Shown piece by piece: positions 11,850-22,677 of a stretch of 64,000 nucleotides of DNA; the stretch's first letter is position 1; each line of letters opens with the position of its first letter. A program made the position numbers and the translations under genes. The stretch comes from Costus lasius (Eukaryota; Streptophyta; Magnoliopsida; Zingiberales; Costaceae): the NCBI GenBank assembly GCA_027563935.2, contig CM050446.2, positions 29,949,501 to 30,013,500 of the forward strand, given 5' to 3'. Below the pieces are notes generated by a model. That model was not told the origin of the DNA and made no database searches. It worked only from the letters and a program-made list of their open reading frames with translations.

Positions 11850-13609
11850 TGTTGGGAAACCCCGGAGATATTTTACAATTTTAAGAAATAGAGATTACAC
11901 AAATACATTGCACAGCGAAAGCAATATCCCCGAAACGAGCCAGTCCTAAAAACCCAGTGAAGATCGTCAAGCAAGGGAGTCGACACGATGAGATAGAAAA
12001 TACCTTAAAGCAAGATGAGGCTGATGTCGAGGTAGGTGCCCAAGCGTGCGCCCTCTGCAGTCTCACACACATAGATGCCTCGAGTTCTCTTCTTCCAAGC
12101 CCGGTGCTAGCCTCAGGAAGAAGATCCAAGCCTTTGACCACCTTCTTCTATGCTTGCACCACCTCCAAGGTGTATGCGCCAATGGAAGGATAAGTGGGAG
12201 AAGAAACCGCCAAGAACTATCTCTTCTTGTGCTAAGAGGAGATGATGAAGAAGACTTGTGGTCAAGGAAGTCTCCAAGACATTACCATAAACCTCATTCA
12301 ACCTATCCATAATTGCCCAAGTTCCATATCAGCCCAAGACATGCCTTAAAGGCATTCATACCATCAAAGGGAGAAGGGCTAGGCGCATATTACTACTAAA
12401 TGAAGCAATCCTTGCCACCCAAACCCCATTATGCCCCTTAGGCGCCAATGGGATTGGGTTTCTCCTCATTATACCCTTTTAGCCTATTGCCTCTTCATGA
12501 CAACTTGTTATTGGGCCTCATTGGGTAATGAGCTAGCCCAAACTTCATTACATGGGTTGATTAAGCACTTGTATCCAATCCAATGCAACCCTAATCCAAA
12601 TGTGACCAACCATGGTCAATTTCGGGTCAACCTGCCATAAAATGGAGTTTGGCTCCAATAACATTCTTCCATCTCATCAGGCCCATTGGCGCTGATGAAA
12701 TCTCCCAAATAGATCCGAGTTATCCAATAACTCGATCATAAGGCTTCCCGATCAATACGAGAGCTCGAGTATCAAGGAGTGCGACCCTGTAGGTTCCTCT
12801 GACGCTGGCAATGCTGACCAAAGGTCATCACAAGCAGTGAATGGCACCTAGCAGTGCATCACTACTACCCAAGTCATGGAATGGATATTGACATCGACAT
12901 CCCCATCCTCGCAACTAGGTACAGATACATCACAATCTCTTTGCCGAACTGATATCTGATTGGACAAGTGTGTCACCACTTGTTTTCACCCAATCACATG
13001 GTCATGACTAAATCAGGTTCTCACCTGGGTATGGTCATACACTTTCAGTCATAGAACCATAGAGGAGCTCTATGGATATCAAGCTTCCCTTAGGAAGGGG
13101 CAAATCCTTTGTCTGTCTATTGACCTTCTCATATGGGTCGTGACATGCTCAATGACAACCGTTATTACCTCCCAACTATGGCGAGGTGTTAGGTTGTATC
13201 AAAGCATGTCCCTAACTATATAGAATGACCAATGACCTCAAGTCAAGGGATCAATGCATCTCCTATCACTTGTGAGGATAACTCATGACACCTAGTCATT
13301 GCCTCACAGTGGGTCAGTCCAGTATATCCACCACTGATATACCCATATGTCAGCGTTAGCACCTCGTGCCTAACTGGCCCATATACCAGTCTCACAAATA
13401 CCAGAGCTATCCCATATCCACTCAGGCACATCGACTGGGGACAATCATTTGAGCACAGATCCAATCTGTCTCTAGGGACATTATCATGTAAGCACATAAT
13501 CGTAAATGTAGACAAACATGAATAATGACAATGCCAGAATGATATAAAAATCAATGTCAAGTAGTACAATAATGGACCAATACTAGGTCCTAGGGCATAT
13601 ACACCAACA
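11850..13609 (-). repeat. Copia LTR, antisense, with adjacent polypurine tract
   Basis: On + it starts TGTTGGGAAACCCC and ends ...ATACACCAACA, so the antisense LTR begins TGTTGGTGTATATGCCC and ends GGTTTCCCAACA (1760 bp). These TGTTGG/CCAACA inverted ends are typical of Angela/Tork-type copia elements. Immediately outside, 13610-13625 reads ATCTCCCACTTGCAC, the complement of a GTGCAAGTGGGAGAT polypurine tract, which marks this as the 3' LTR of an antisense element. Only about 45 bp of internal sequence remains before the next retroelement. Several ORF-sized open frames inside are not coding. Confidence 0.8.
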
Positions 13610-13707
13610 ATCTCCCACTTGCACTAAGACTTAGAGGTTGAGCAACCTAAATGATCGTCTTCACGGCCGTGACCAGGTGCGCCAGATTTCATCGAGCTCA
13701 TCATGGC

Positions 13708-15040
13708 CTACCCGTGATGGGATACACGGCCGTGCTTACAACCTGCAAACCTCGCCAAGGCTGTCACACCCGTGACGGGCTTCATGGCCCGCCCATGTTC
13801 AATGCGTAGAAAAGTTTGGGGGGCTATTTTCTCGTCCGATCCGTCCCCTTCTTTAGTGCTAGCTTCTCTTGCATCAACTCCCCCCCCCCCCCCCCGGTTT
13901 GAAGAGTTCTCCTCTGGAGAACTAGGGGGAAGAGGCTTGTGGGTGTCTAATGGCTCCTCCAAAGGACCATAGAAGGGAAGGAGATCCGCCACGTTGAAGA
14001 CGGGGTGGATCCCCATGTCCTCGGGTAGGTCCAGAACATAGGCGTTAGAGTTGATCCGCCACACCTACGCATAAGGCCCCATATAACGTGGCTGAAGCTT
14101 AAAATAAACCCTGTTTGACAATCGCTCGGGGTGCATACGCACCGTCACAAACTCACCGATAGATAAATGCCATGGCCTACGGTGCTCGTTGGCCTTGATT
14201 GCATTATGAGTATTGCCCAAAAAGATACTATGCCGGACTTCATCATGTAAATTAGCTACATGCTGGGCAAAGGAATATGCATGCTCGGACAAATCGAACT
14301 CCATGGGAAGGTCGTGCAGGTCAATAGGTTTGCGGGTTTAATGGCCCGTGACGATCTGGAAGGGACTAAAACCCGTATACCTATTGGTCGCACTATTGTA
14401 CGCAAATTCTGCCATGAGAAGGATGGTAACCCAAGACCTAGGGTGATCGCTTATGAGGCAATGGAGCAAGTTGCCCAAACTGCGGTTAACCACCTCGGTT
14501 TGCCCATTAGTTTGGGGGTGGTAGGCTGTAGAGAACTGCAGGGTGGTGCCCATGAGGGCCAAAAGTGAGTGCCAGAAGTGGCTCACAAACCATGTGTCAC
14601 GGTCGAACACGATGGTCGAAGGAAGACCATGGAGACGAACGACTTCCTTGACAAACAGAAGCGCCATGTAGGATGCATCCGTGGTGCGAAAATAGGGGAT
14701 GAAATGCGCCATCTTCGAGAACCAGTCAACAACCACGTAGATGGAATCGAAGCGAGACGCGGTGCAGGGCAAACCAAGGATAAAATCCATACTTAGGTCA
14801 CGCTAAGGACCTTCGGCAACTGGCAAAGGAGTGTACAGGCCAGTGTTTGGAGGGCGGGATTTGGCCAACTGACACGTGCCACGATGGCGAACAATAAGTT
14901 CAACGTCCTTGCAAAGGGAGGGCCAGAACAGACATTTCTCCACCATCTCAAGGGTTTTGTCGCGGCCATAGTGACTAGTGACACCACCCGTGTGTAGCTC
15001 GAGCAAATATGATCTCGAAGCGATGATCGGGGAATGCACA
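13708..15040 (-). pseudogene. Gypsy integrase, broken
   Basis: From high to low coordinates there is a zinc-binding segment (LHTGGVTSHYGRDKT, with CQLAK near 14870), in a different frame from the preceding RNase H. The DDE core follows with first Asp in MDFILGLP (about 14785), second Asp in FDRDTWF (about 14600) and Glu in GQTEVVNRS (about 14497). The C-terminal barrel contains GEFVTVRMHPERL and ends GPYA before TAG at 14065-14067. It continues as [18 protein letters not shown]. The tail crosses a run of 16 C at 13880-13895. I saw no clear chromodomain. At least one frameshift and one stop disable it. Confidence 0.8.
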
Positions 15041-16730
15041 GGCGATTCCCCAAGAAAAGGTAACCCTCACACAGTTGGTATGGGGACTCGGGATCTAGGG
15101 ACTCAGTCAAGGCGGCGTACATGGCACCAAAATCAGAGCACGTGGAGTATTCCTCCTTGACATGGTCAAATGTGTTAACATGGGCACGCATGATGCACAG
15201 AAGTGTTCGGACTTGACTCAAGGCATCCGCAACCACATTTTCTTTACCCGCCTTGTGGTTGATCATGAAGGAGTACTGCTGTAAGTACTCGACCCACTTG
15301 GCATGGCAGGCGCCCAACTTCTTTTGGATACTAACGAAAGATAAGGCCTGATGGTTGCTATACAACACGAACTCGCAATGGAGAAAGTAGTGCCTCCACT
15401 AACGAAGCGACTGAACGATGGCATAGAATTTCTTGTCAAATGTTGAATAACGCTACCGGAGAGCGTTCAACTTCTCACTAAAGAAGGTAACCGGGTGGCC
15501 TTCCTAGCTAAGGGTACCTCCAAACCCAGTACCGGAGGCATCGCACGCAACCTCAAAGACCTTGGAGAAGTCCGGGAGGCGCAAAATAGGTGCGGTTGTG
15601 ATGGCATCCATAAGGGTGTCGAAGGCACGTTGAGTGGCAGTGGTCCACTCAAAGTTGTCCTTGGACAGACGTTGGGTCAGCGGGGTGGCAATCGTGTTGA
15701 AACCACGAATGAAACGGCGGTAAAAACCCATGAGGCCCAAGAAGCTGCGAACCTCGAACATGGTGCTAGGTTCGGGCCAATGCCGGATGGCTTCTACCTT
15801 GGCCGGGTAAATAAAAAGACCCTCATCGGACACGATGTAACCCAGGAAATGGACTTAGTTGGTCAGGAATGCGCATTTCGTCATGTTAAGGAAGAGACAC
15901 TCCTTACACAAAAGGTCAAATGTGGAGCGAAGATGCTCCAAATGCTCCTCACGGGTCCGACTGAAAATCAGAATGTCATCAAAATAGACGACCAAGAATT
16001 TATCCATGTAAGGCTTAAGGACAATGCAAATGGCATGACGAACCACTCATAAAGACCATCCTTGGTCTTGAAAACGGTCTTCCATTCGTCATCTTTGCAA
16101 ATGCGAACTTGGGGATATCCACTACGAAGATCAAGTTTGGAGAACCACGACGCTTCAGAGACTAAGTCTAACATGTCATCAAGCCTAGGTATGGGGAACC
16201 TATACTTGATGGTGATCCTATTGATGGCGTGGCTGTCAATGCACATGCGCCACGATCCATCCTTCTTGGGCATGAGCAAGGTGGGGACAGCACAAGGACT
16301 TAAACTGTCATGGATGTACCCCTTGGTGAAGAGATCATCCACTTGACACTGTAGTTCAGCGTGTTCCGTGGGGTCCAAATGATGATGGGGCAAGTTTGGG
16401 AGAGGTGCTCCCGGGACAAGATCAATGGCGTGTTAGATTTCCCTATCCGGAGAGAGTCCATGGGGTAAGTCCTCCAAGCTGATGTCAGAGAATTCGGTCA
16501 AAAGGGCTGAGATTTTCGAGGGAGGTGTCGCATCCGGACGCGGAGAGGGCTCCGACGACTCACGCACCATTAAGGCATAGACAACCTTGGACTCGGTGGC
16601 TTCGCGCATGAGTGTGGAGGTGCGCATGAGGGATACGACGGCATGCGCTGGAAGAGCGGCCGCGGGCAGGACAATCACACCCTTAGAGGTGGATGCACGC
16701 AGCTCCTTAGGCAGAGCTGGTATCAACCGG
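15041..16730 (-). pseudogene. Gypsy reverse transcriptase and RNase H, broken
   Basis: RT starts with an acidic leader (LLTEFSDISLEDLPHGLSPDREI, stop near 16433). It continues as [34 protein letters not shown] and VMPF. About 14 codons that normally follow MPF (GL-NAPSTF type) are missing, with a frame change near 16035-16045. The catalytic box [11 protein letters not shown] is intact near 15975. RNase H reads FEVACDASGTGFGG (about 15555) and continues, after damage around 15370-15500, as LYSNHQALSF and VVADALSQ. The first RNase H Asp and the final Asp are present. The copy is non-functional because of the RT deletion, frameshifts and stops. Confidence 0.8.
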
Positions 16731-17130
16731 ATTTTCTAGTCATTGTAGTTGAACACATAGGTTTCGACTAGACGTAGTGGACCACTGTCTCTATCGTATA
16801 ACCAAGGGCGTCCTAAAAGGACGTGGGCAACATCCATAACTACAACATCACACCATACTATCTCGGGGTAGTCCCTAAAAGTAATGGGAACTTGACACCT
16901 ATGGGTGACCGGAAGACTCGATGCGTCAACCTCTCACAATCGAGTAGGGTTTCGGAAGGGGCCCGAGGGGAAGGCCAAAGTAGATGATTGCAGTCTGGGA
17001 GACCACGTTCAAGCTACTTCGCCCCATCAATGACAATCTTGCATGAGTGCCCGTTGCACTTGATGTAAGTTGTGAATATGCTCATGTGCCTCCAATCCTC
17101 GAAGGGCGGGGTTTGGACAAGGGTGCACCT
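16731..17130 (-). pseudogene. Gypsy protease remnant
   Basis: The minus strand around 16800-16750 reads LLGRPWLYDRD, the conserved sequence after the protease in chromovirus-type polyproteins. About 230 bp upstream, CKIVIDGAK (near 17045) looks like the active-site CxxxIDGGS region with the following residues changed. There is no continuous frame. I could not identify gag between 17130 and 17800. Confidence 0.6.
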
Positions 17131-17809
17131 AACTACAACAAGAATAGGGTGACCCAACTCCTTACCACTCATGTGTAATGGTGGCTACACAAGTGTGACC
17201 TTTGTCCGCGGAGGCGCAATAGTGGGACAAACTCACTGCATCGAGCCGCAGCACGAAGATCTTGCTCAATATCCAGCGCTCTCTCAAGAGGGGAGGGAAT
17301 AAGACAAAGCACAAAAGACAATTGGTTCTAACCACTACCTACTTCTGTAGGCCACAAAAGTGGTCAAGCTGCAACTATAAGACAAAATAAAACAACCTCT
17401 ACCAAATATTCTTGAAGTTGGCGCATGTCCTTCTATCCTTTGTACGAAGGCGGTTGGGGTGGTTAGACACGTTTGGAACACACCACGATGAAGCAACAGA
17501 ACTTGGATGTTGTGGGTTGAGTTACTACCGAAGTAGCGCTCTCTTGCACCGTGCTGGTGAGGTGATTACGAGGCCCCTTAGTGGTTGGGCCTTCAGGAGG
17601 GTGGCTTGCATCGCTCTTGGGTTGAAGAACTTTGGTGTGTATCGATAACGGGCTGATGACTCCCACAAAACGATCCGCTGGTTGAGAGGTGCATTGAGAT
17701 CGCCGTATTTTCACTTTGTTGGGCTCCCTTGGATCCTCCTTGGATGGATGAACATGATAGGGAGGGTTGTGCACGTCGAAACGGGGTCGTCGGGCAGAAC
17801 GGAATCTTC

Positions 17810-18085
17810 AGGAGTGATCACAGCCTAGCCATGATGCTATTCACGGCCATGATCAGTTTTACCAAAGTGATCATGGCCTAGCCATGCTTCTCTTCACGAC
17901 CGTGATCGAGTGCTCCAGAATCTGCCAAAGTGTTCACGGCCTGGTCGTGATGGGATGCACGGCCTGCCCATGATCGTCATCACAGCCGTGACCAGGTACA
18001 CCAGATTTCACCAAGCTCGTCACGACCTGCCCATGATGGGATGCACAGCCGTGTGTACAACATGCAAACTTTGTCGAGGCCGACT
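17810..18085. repeat. CACGGCCGTG-type phrase block (paired with 13665-13800)
   Basis: Repeated words such as CACGGCC-TGATC, GATCATGGCC-AGCCATG, CACAGCCGTGACCAGGT and CCATGATGGGATGCACAG occur through the block. The stretch 17975-18072 aligns with 13655-13755 with about 15-20% difference by eye. Most words are self-complementary about GGCC. Confidence 0.75.
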
Positions 18086-18199
18086 AGAGGGTGAAAAACA
18101 TTATCGAGTAGTTAATCGGGTTTAGGTAGCATAGAAGTTATTCGGGTTTGAGTATGGGTAGGATACAAAAAATGGATACCCTACTCGTTGCCACTCCTA

Positions 18200-18540
18200 T
18201 ATTGGTGTATCATACTTCTCATATAGCCTGTGATATACCCAATAACTACAATTATGATCTCCTTATTGTAGCTAGGTATTAAGTTATATCAAATTATATC
18301 ATTCAATACATAAAAGTGCTAATGAATTCAAGTCAAACGATCATTGCAAATATTTTCACTTTGTGATATTGACTTATTCGCACCCATGCCAAATACTCAT
18401 TGGAGGGCCAAAAAAGCCCAGTATATGTTGGTTATAGCATATAGTACAATACAGTATTACTCAACATAGTTATGACATCAAGTTATCGCCGAGCCAAATA
18501 AGCCCAGTATATGTTGGTTATAAATTGTGAAAAATAGGGT
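18200..18540 (-). repeat. Diverged copia-LTR fragment, antisense
   Basis: CTTCTCATAT, GTTATATCAAA, AATTCAAGTCAAACGATCA and TTTCACTTTGTGATATTGAC align in order with 13120-13285 of the antisense copia LTR. Within it, a 30-bp repeat (GCCAAA-AAGCCCAGTATATG) occurs at about 18406 and 18493. Confidence 0.5.
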
Positions 18541-18686
18541 GTGATAACATATTTGCTATTAAAGGAATATTATAAAGGAGAATGTGTTTATTTTTAAAAA
18601 ATAAATGCATAAAATACCTAAGGTTAGGATTGCCCAATCTTACTGAGCTTTGTGAATGTTGGAATTGAATTTTTATATATATCATG

Positions 18687-19196
18687 TGTCACTCCCTTGT
18701 TTACGGTAATATTTTTTTATAGTTTTTACCCGTGAGTCAACGCTTGACTCAGAGTCCGAATACACCCATGCAGGGGTCGCAACGATCGAAACCACTGGAT
18801 TGGGCGCGACTGGCGGAGTCGATTCCTTGAACCGACCCCTAACCGGACTATGGACTCTGCGAAAGATCGCTGCCGTTCCAACACAACTAGATCAATGCTC
18901 GTGATTTACCGAGAACCGGCATCGCTAAGTCAAACTGGGTTCACCCGAACCCAAATAGGACTCAATCGTAGCCAACCGCGCCGGACGAGGTCCTCAATAG
19001 TTCCGAGCACGCACACAAGTCAGATAGAGAGTAGAGGGAAATAGCCGGGCGTCCCACGTCAAGGAGCCGGACCCACCCTTACGTCCACAGATCAAGTCGG
19101 CACCCGGCGATCACAGATGGTCGTCCACGCATAGCCGCACATCAGTGATGGGGAAGATCTAGTCGGTACCTCAATCACACGCTGGCGAGGAAGGAC
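18687..19196 (-). repeat. Chromovirus 3' LTR, outer part
   Basis: It starts TGTCACTCCCTTG at 18687 and is cut at 19196 by the copia insertion. It matches 35319-35829 of the other LTR (GTGAGTCAACGCTTGACTC, GCAGGGGTCGCAACG and so on). It continues at 28307. Confidence 0.9.
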
Positions 19197-20915
19197 TGTT
19201 GGGGTATGCCCTTAAGGCTAATGTTTGAGGCCTTTGGGATTGTAACAGTATCATGTAATAAACTCTTATGTTTATAAAGGCATGGTTATTATTCAGGTTG
19301 TTACCTTGTCTGCAGTAATAAGTGTACTACTGAATAATGTCTCAAAGCTGTTCAGCTAGGCTGACAGGCTATATGTCCTTAGTCGAGATATCTTGGTGAA
19401 TATGAGACAGCCTTGATATGATTGAGACTAATATGTGTTCTAATCTTATAGGATGCTTCGAGCATGGAATAAGATGTAGACTCATGGGTACATTGGATGT
19501 ACTGGACAGACCCTACTAGGATATTCAATTACTTGTCACAATGTGAATAATCCTTGTATGCTACAAGTGGCACATGTCCTTTGACTTGAGATCACTTGTG
19601 TTTCTAAATGATGAATGTCATTATTTTGAGGTAGTTCAATATCATTTGAAAGATAATGATCATAGACTATCTTGGATGATGATCATGAGTCAGGTTAGGG
19701 CACTAGTGATAGATAAAGGATTGCCGTCTCCTTGTTTAAGGAGTGTGATGTTCTAAAGGGGCCCCCCTGAATGAGATGATTGAGAAAGTGTATGGCCATA
19801 CCCAGGTGACTGTATTCATCTGATCTAATCATGCTCATCATATTGGAGCAACAGGCTTGACATGCTTGTCCAATAAGAACATCCAGTGGCAAAGGAAATA
19901 TGTATGCCCTGTGAATGGATTCACACTTGTGCTGTGGTTTGGGTGTAGTCTTGGAAGACTATTTCCTTTATATCGGGAGACAGTGATGTGTTGCTAGATA
20001 CCCCTCACTGATCGTGATAACGTAAGTTATCGTTACCGACATTTAAAGGAAACCCTCAGGGTCGCACAATTTGATGATATGGCTTACTTGAGTCAGATCG
20101 TGTGGACTGAATTGTTTGGGTTCAGTTTAAAGGGATTTAATCTCTGATTATAAGTGAGATCTGGTCTGATCATGTTTGATTGATTAGGGCTTGAGATCGG
20201 TAAGCTTCGATCGAGAGAGATGATGCTAGATCGGTGAGATCAGGAGCATCAGGAGATGAACGGTTAGATCTTGAGCCTTAGGGTTCAATGTGATCTAGAC
20301 CAAATAGCTTGGGTTAATTGTTTTGAACCAAACCCATTGATTTGAACCGGTTCACTAGGTGAACGTTTGGTTCGAATGAGAGAAGGTTTCGATGGTTCAA
20401 TGCATGAACGCATGCATTGAGGACTTGCCTTATGTGGAAGTCGGTTTTCCATTTGGAAAACGCTTCCACCTTGTAACGTAAGCGCTCCTCTTCTCCATTC
20501 ACTCTTGTCGAGTGGTGAGGTGTGGCTTTGGACGACAAGGAAGTTTTTGCGCAAGTAGCTCTCGCCCAAGCTTGTTCTCTCAACCTTCTTCATCCCTTCT
20601 CACACGACAAGGTCACTTGGAGAACCTTGATAGCACAAGGAGCGTCCAAGGAGCAAGCCATTGTTCATCTTGTGTGTGGCGCTTTGGAGGAGAACCCCAT
20701 CGTTCTCTTTACTTCCTAGACACCATCTAAGCGATGGCCATGGTATGAATCGCTACCATTCTAATCAATCTATCAAAGTTGATTATATGAGCATATAAGT
20801 CGATTGCATTATTGAAACCCTAGCAAACTTGCATGCGCCCCCTCCCTTAGGGTTTCGGCCCCCCTCTTGAAAGGGGTTTTATCCGCTTGCGCTCCCCCTT
20901 GAAGGGGACTCTTCA
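19197..20915 (+). repeat. Copia 5' LTR
   Basis: It starts TGTTGGGGTATGCCC and ends ...GGGGACTCTTCA. A possible TATA element, CATATAAG, lies at about 20793-20800, about 115 bp before the LTR end. The small open frames seen on both strands recur in the 3' LTR and are not genes. Confidence 0.95.
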
Positions 20916-20930
20916 ATTGGTATCAAAGCT
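20916..20930 (+). promoter_or_regulatory. Copia primer-binding site
   Basis: ATTGGTATCAAAGCT follows the LTR directly. It matches the tRNA-iMet 3'-end complement TGGTATCAGAGC with one change, so minus-strand synthesis would start here. Confidence 0.9.
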
Positions 20931-22677
20931 AGGATCTTATGTGAATCATATGGTTGCTTTGAGTGATCCTTGTTTGCGCTTGCAAAGTATAGATCTATGT
21001 ACATGCCGAAATAAACTACATGCTAGTTTAAGCTCCTAGATGTAGGTTTATCTTGATTTGCGCATGTATAATGTTTGTGGTTAGCGCTTGTCATTGTTTT
21101 CAAAGAAAAACTTACCTTGCGCGCCTATTAGATCTAATGCTCCTACTATAATCCCTTAGATGGGTTGATGGGGTTGAAAGCAGCATCTAGTTTAGATCAA
21201 CCTAGTCTGATCAGACCATCTGACAGCCTAGATGGATCGACCAGATGGCACCTGTGCGCAAGCACAAGGTGGCTATAAGTCGATTGCATCACAGGCGTGT
21301 AGCGAGGTCTGGTTGAGACGACCATTGAACACACATGAGTTAGGCCCGGGGTCACACCCGCTTGCCAGAACTCATGAGGGTTGTTCAGCCCTTGGCGCAT
21401 GCATGGTTGACCATTAGGTCAACTCGAGTCAGTTAGGACTTGGTGCATGCAAGGGTATGGATCTAACTAGATTGTTGAGTGGATCCCTATCAATGGACCA
21501 TTGTAAGGTTGTAGGACTCATAAGAAAATTAAAATTGATGCCAATGGGGTTTTCAAAATTTTATTTTCTTTGTAAGGGATCACATGATGATTGATTGATG
21601 CCATATGCTTGTTTATTTTATCTTATGTGGGTTGCCCTTAATGTGTGCTGTGCTGGGGCCTGCGAGCCTGGTAAATTGTAAATTAATTTTATTGTGATCT
21701 GTGAATCACATTATTCATTAATTTATTGTATATTTGACCTGCGAGTCAAGCTTGTCTAGATAGATCAAAATGTATTTGATTAGACAAGAGCACAGAGCAC
21801 AATTGCAGAGGCGCATTCAGCTGGTGGGCGCACCTGAGCTGCTCTTGGCACTAGGGCCCTGGGTTGGACCAGATGAGAGGCAATAGACCCATGAAAAGCA
21901 AGTGAAGACTTAAGATAAATTAAGGTCTTACTTAGGCTATGGGCTTTTACCACATAAGATGCATGCTTTCTTTTATTGTTTAAATAAGTAGAAAAGCATG
22001 ATTTATTTATCTTCTGCTATCACCATAGGGATTGCATGATAGTTGAGAAGATAAAAGGACCGTTAAAATCCAACGCTAACATATCAAGCTCGTAAGCCTT
22101 CTGACGCGAAACCTCACTGTTCTGATTATCGTTGGAGCCGTGTTGTACCCACTCAGTGGGCACGTCCATCTATCTTCAGACGGTGTGTGATTTCACCTGC
22201 GTGTTACAGAGAAGGGATTTATCGCTTCTCGTTGCTCAGCATAGCACGTGGTGGTCCAGGGAGTAGGTCGGGTCAGCTTGACCATGTAGGCTACATATGT
22301 GGCGCATATGGTAGCGCATGGAGGCAGCCATCTGCGGGATCAGAGACTGTGTTGTACCAACTCAGTTGGCACAGTCTGCTGGATTGCCCAGATGAAGGGG
22401 AATCGCACGGGTTGGCGATTGGCTGGGACTGCCTACCAGAAATTAGTGCTTGTCATCTCTGTGCATCTTATCTCGCCTGAGCGGGACGCGGAGACCAAGT
22501 ATGAAATCTGGATCCCATCTCACTAAAAGAGTGTTACTCTTCCGGACTGTTTACTGGATTTTTCAGTCAGACAAAATAGTGAGAAAAGAATCTTTCTTAA
22601 GTCCTGGATTGATTCTAGACATTGATACTGACCTTGCTGTTCTTGCATTGTTGTAGATTCCTGCAGCAACGAACACC
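20931..22677 (+). other. Copia untranslated leader with strong hairpins
   Basis: This 1.75-kb leader precedes the gag ATG. CCCACTCAGTGGG (22148-22160) is a perfect palindrome. AGACTGTG-TTGTA-CCAACTCAGTTGG-CACAGTCT (arms at 22344-22351 and 22370-22377, inner palindrome 22357-22369) is a two-tier hairpin. The two lie in a repeated context (GTGTTGTACC-ACTCAG). By analogy with retroviral leaders they may act in RNA dimerisation or packaging; that is inference. Short open frames here are unlikely to be genes. Confidence 0.7.

Larger units (their letters stand above)
13655..18085 (-). mobile_element. Decayed antisense Ty3/gypsy element
   Basis: Read on the minus strand, 5' to 3', it contains protease remains (about 17130-16730), RT (16730-15850), RNase H (15830-15200), integrase zinc finger (about 15040-14880), integrase core (14790-14338) and an integrase C terminus (14304-13810). 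Related CACGGCCGTG phrase blocks flank the coding part (about 13665-13800 and 17810-18085). The two blocks align over about 90 bp, so they may be LTR or terminal noncoding remnants. The exact ends were not found. The MDFILGLP and GQTEVVNRS motifs suggest a chromovirus-like (CRM/Galadriel-type) relative. No intact frame remains. Confidence 0.8.

Noticed and set aside
13880..13895. Run of 16 C as a functional G-quadruplex
   Set aside because: A homopolymer inside a dead integrase region; simple slippage explains it and no second G/C run is nearby.
18090..18200. Satellite-like GGATACCCTACTCG / GGGTTTGAGTATGGG words
   Set aside because: Only two or three partial words; too little to call a repeat family.
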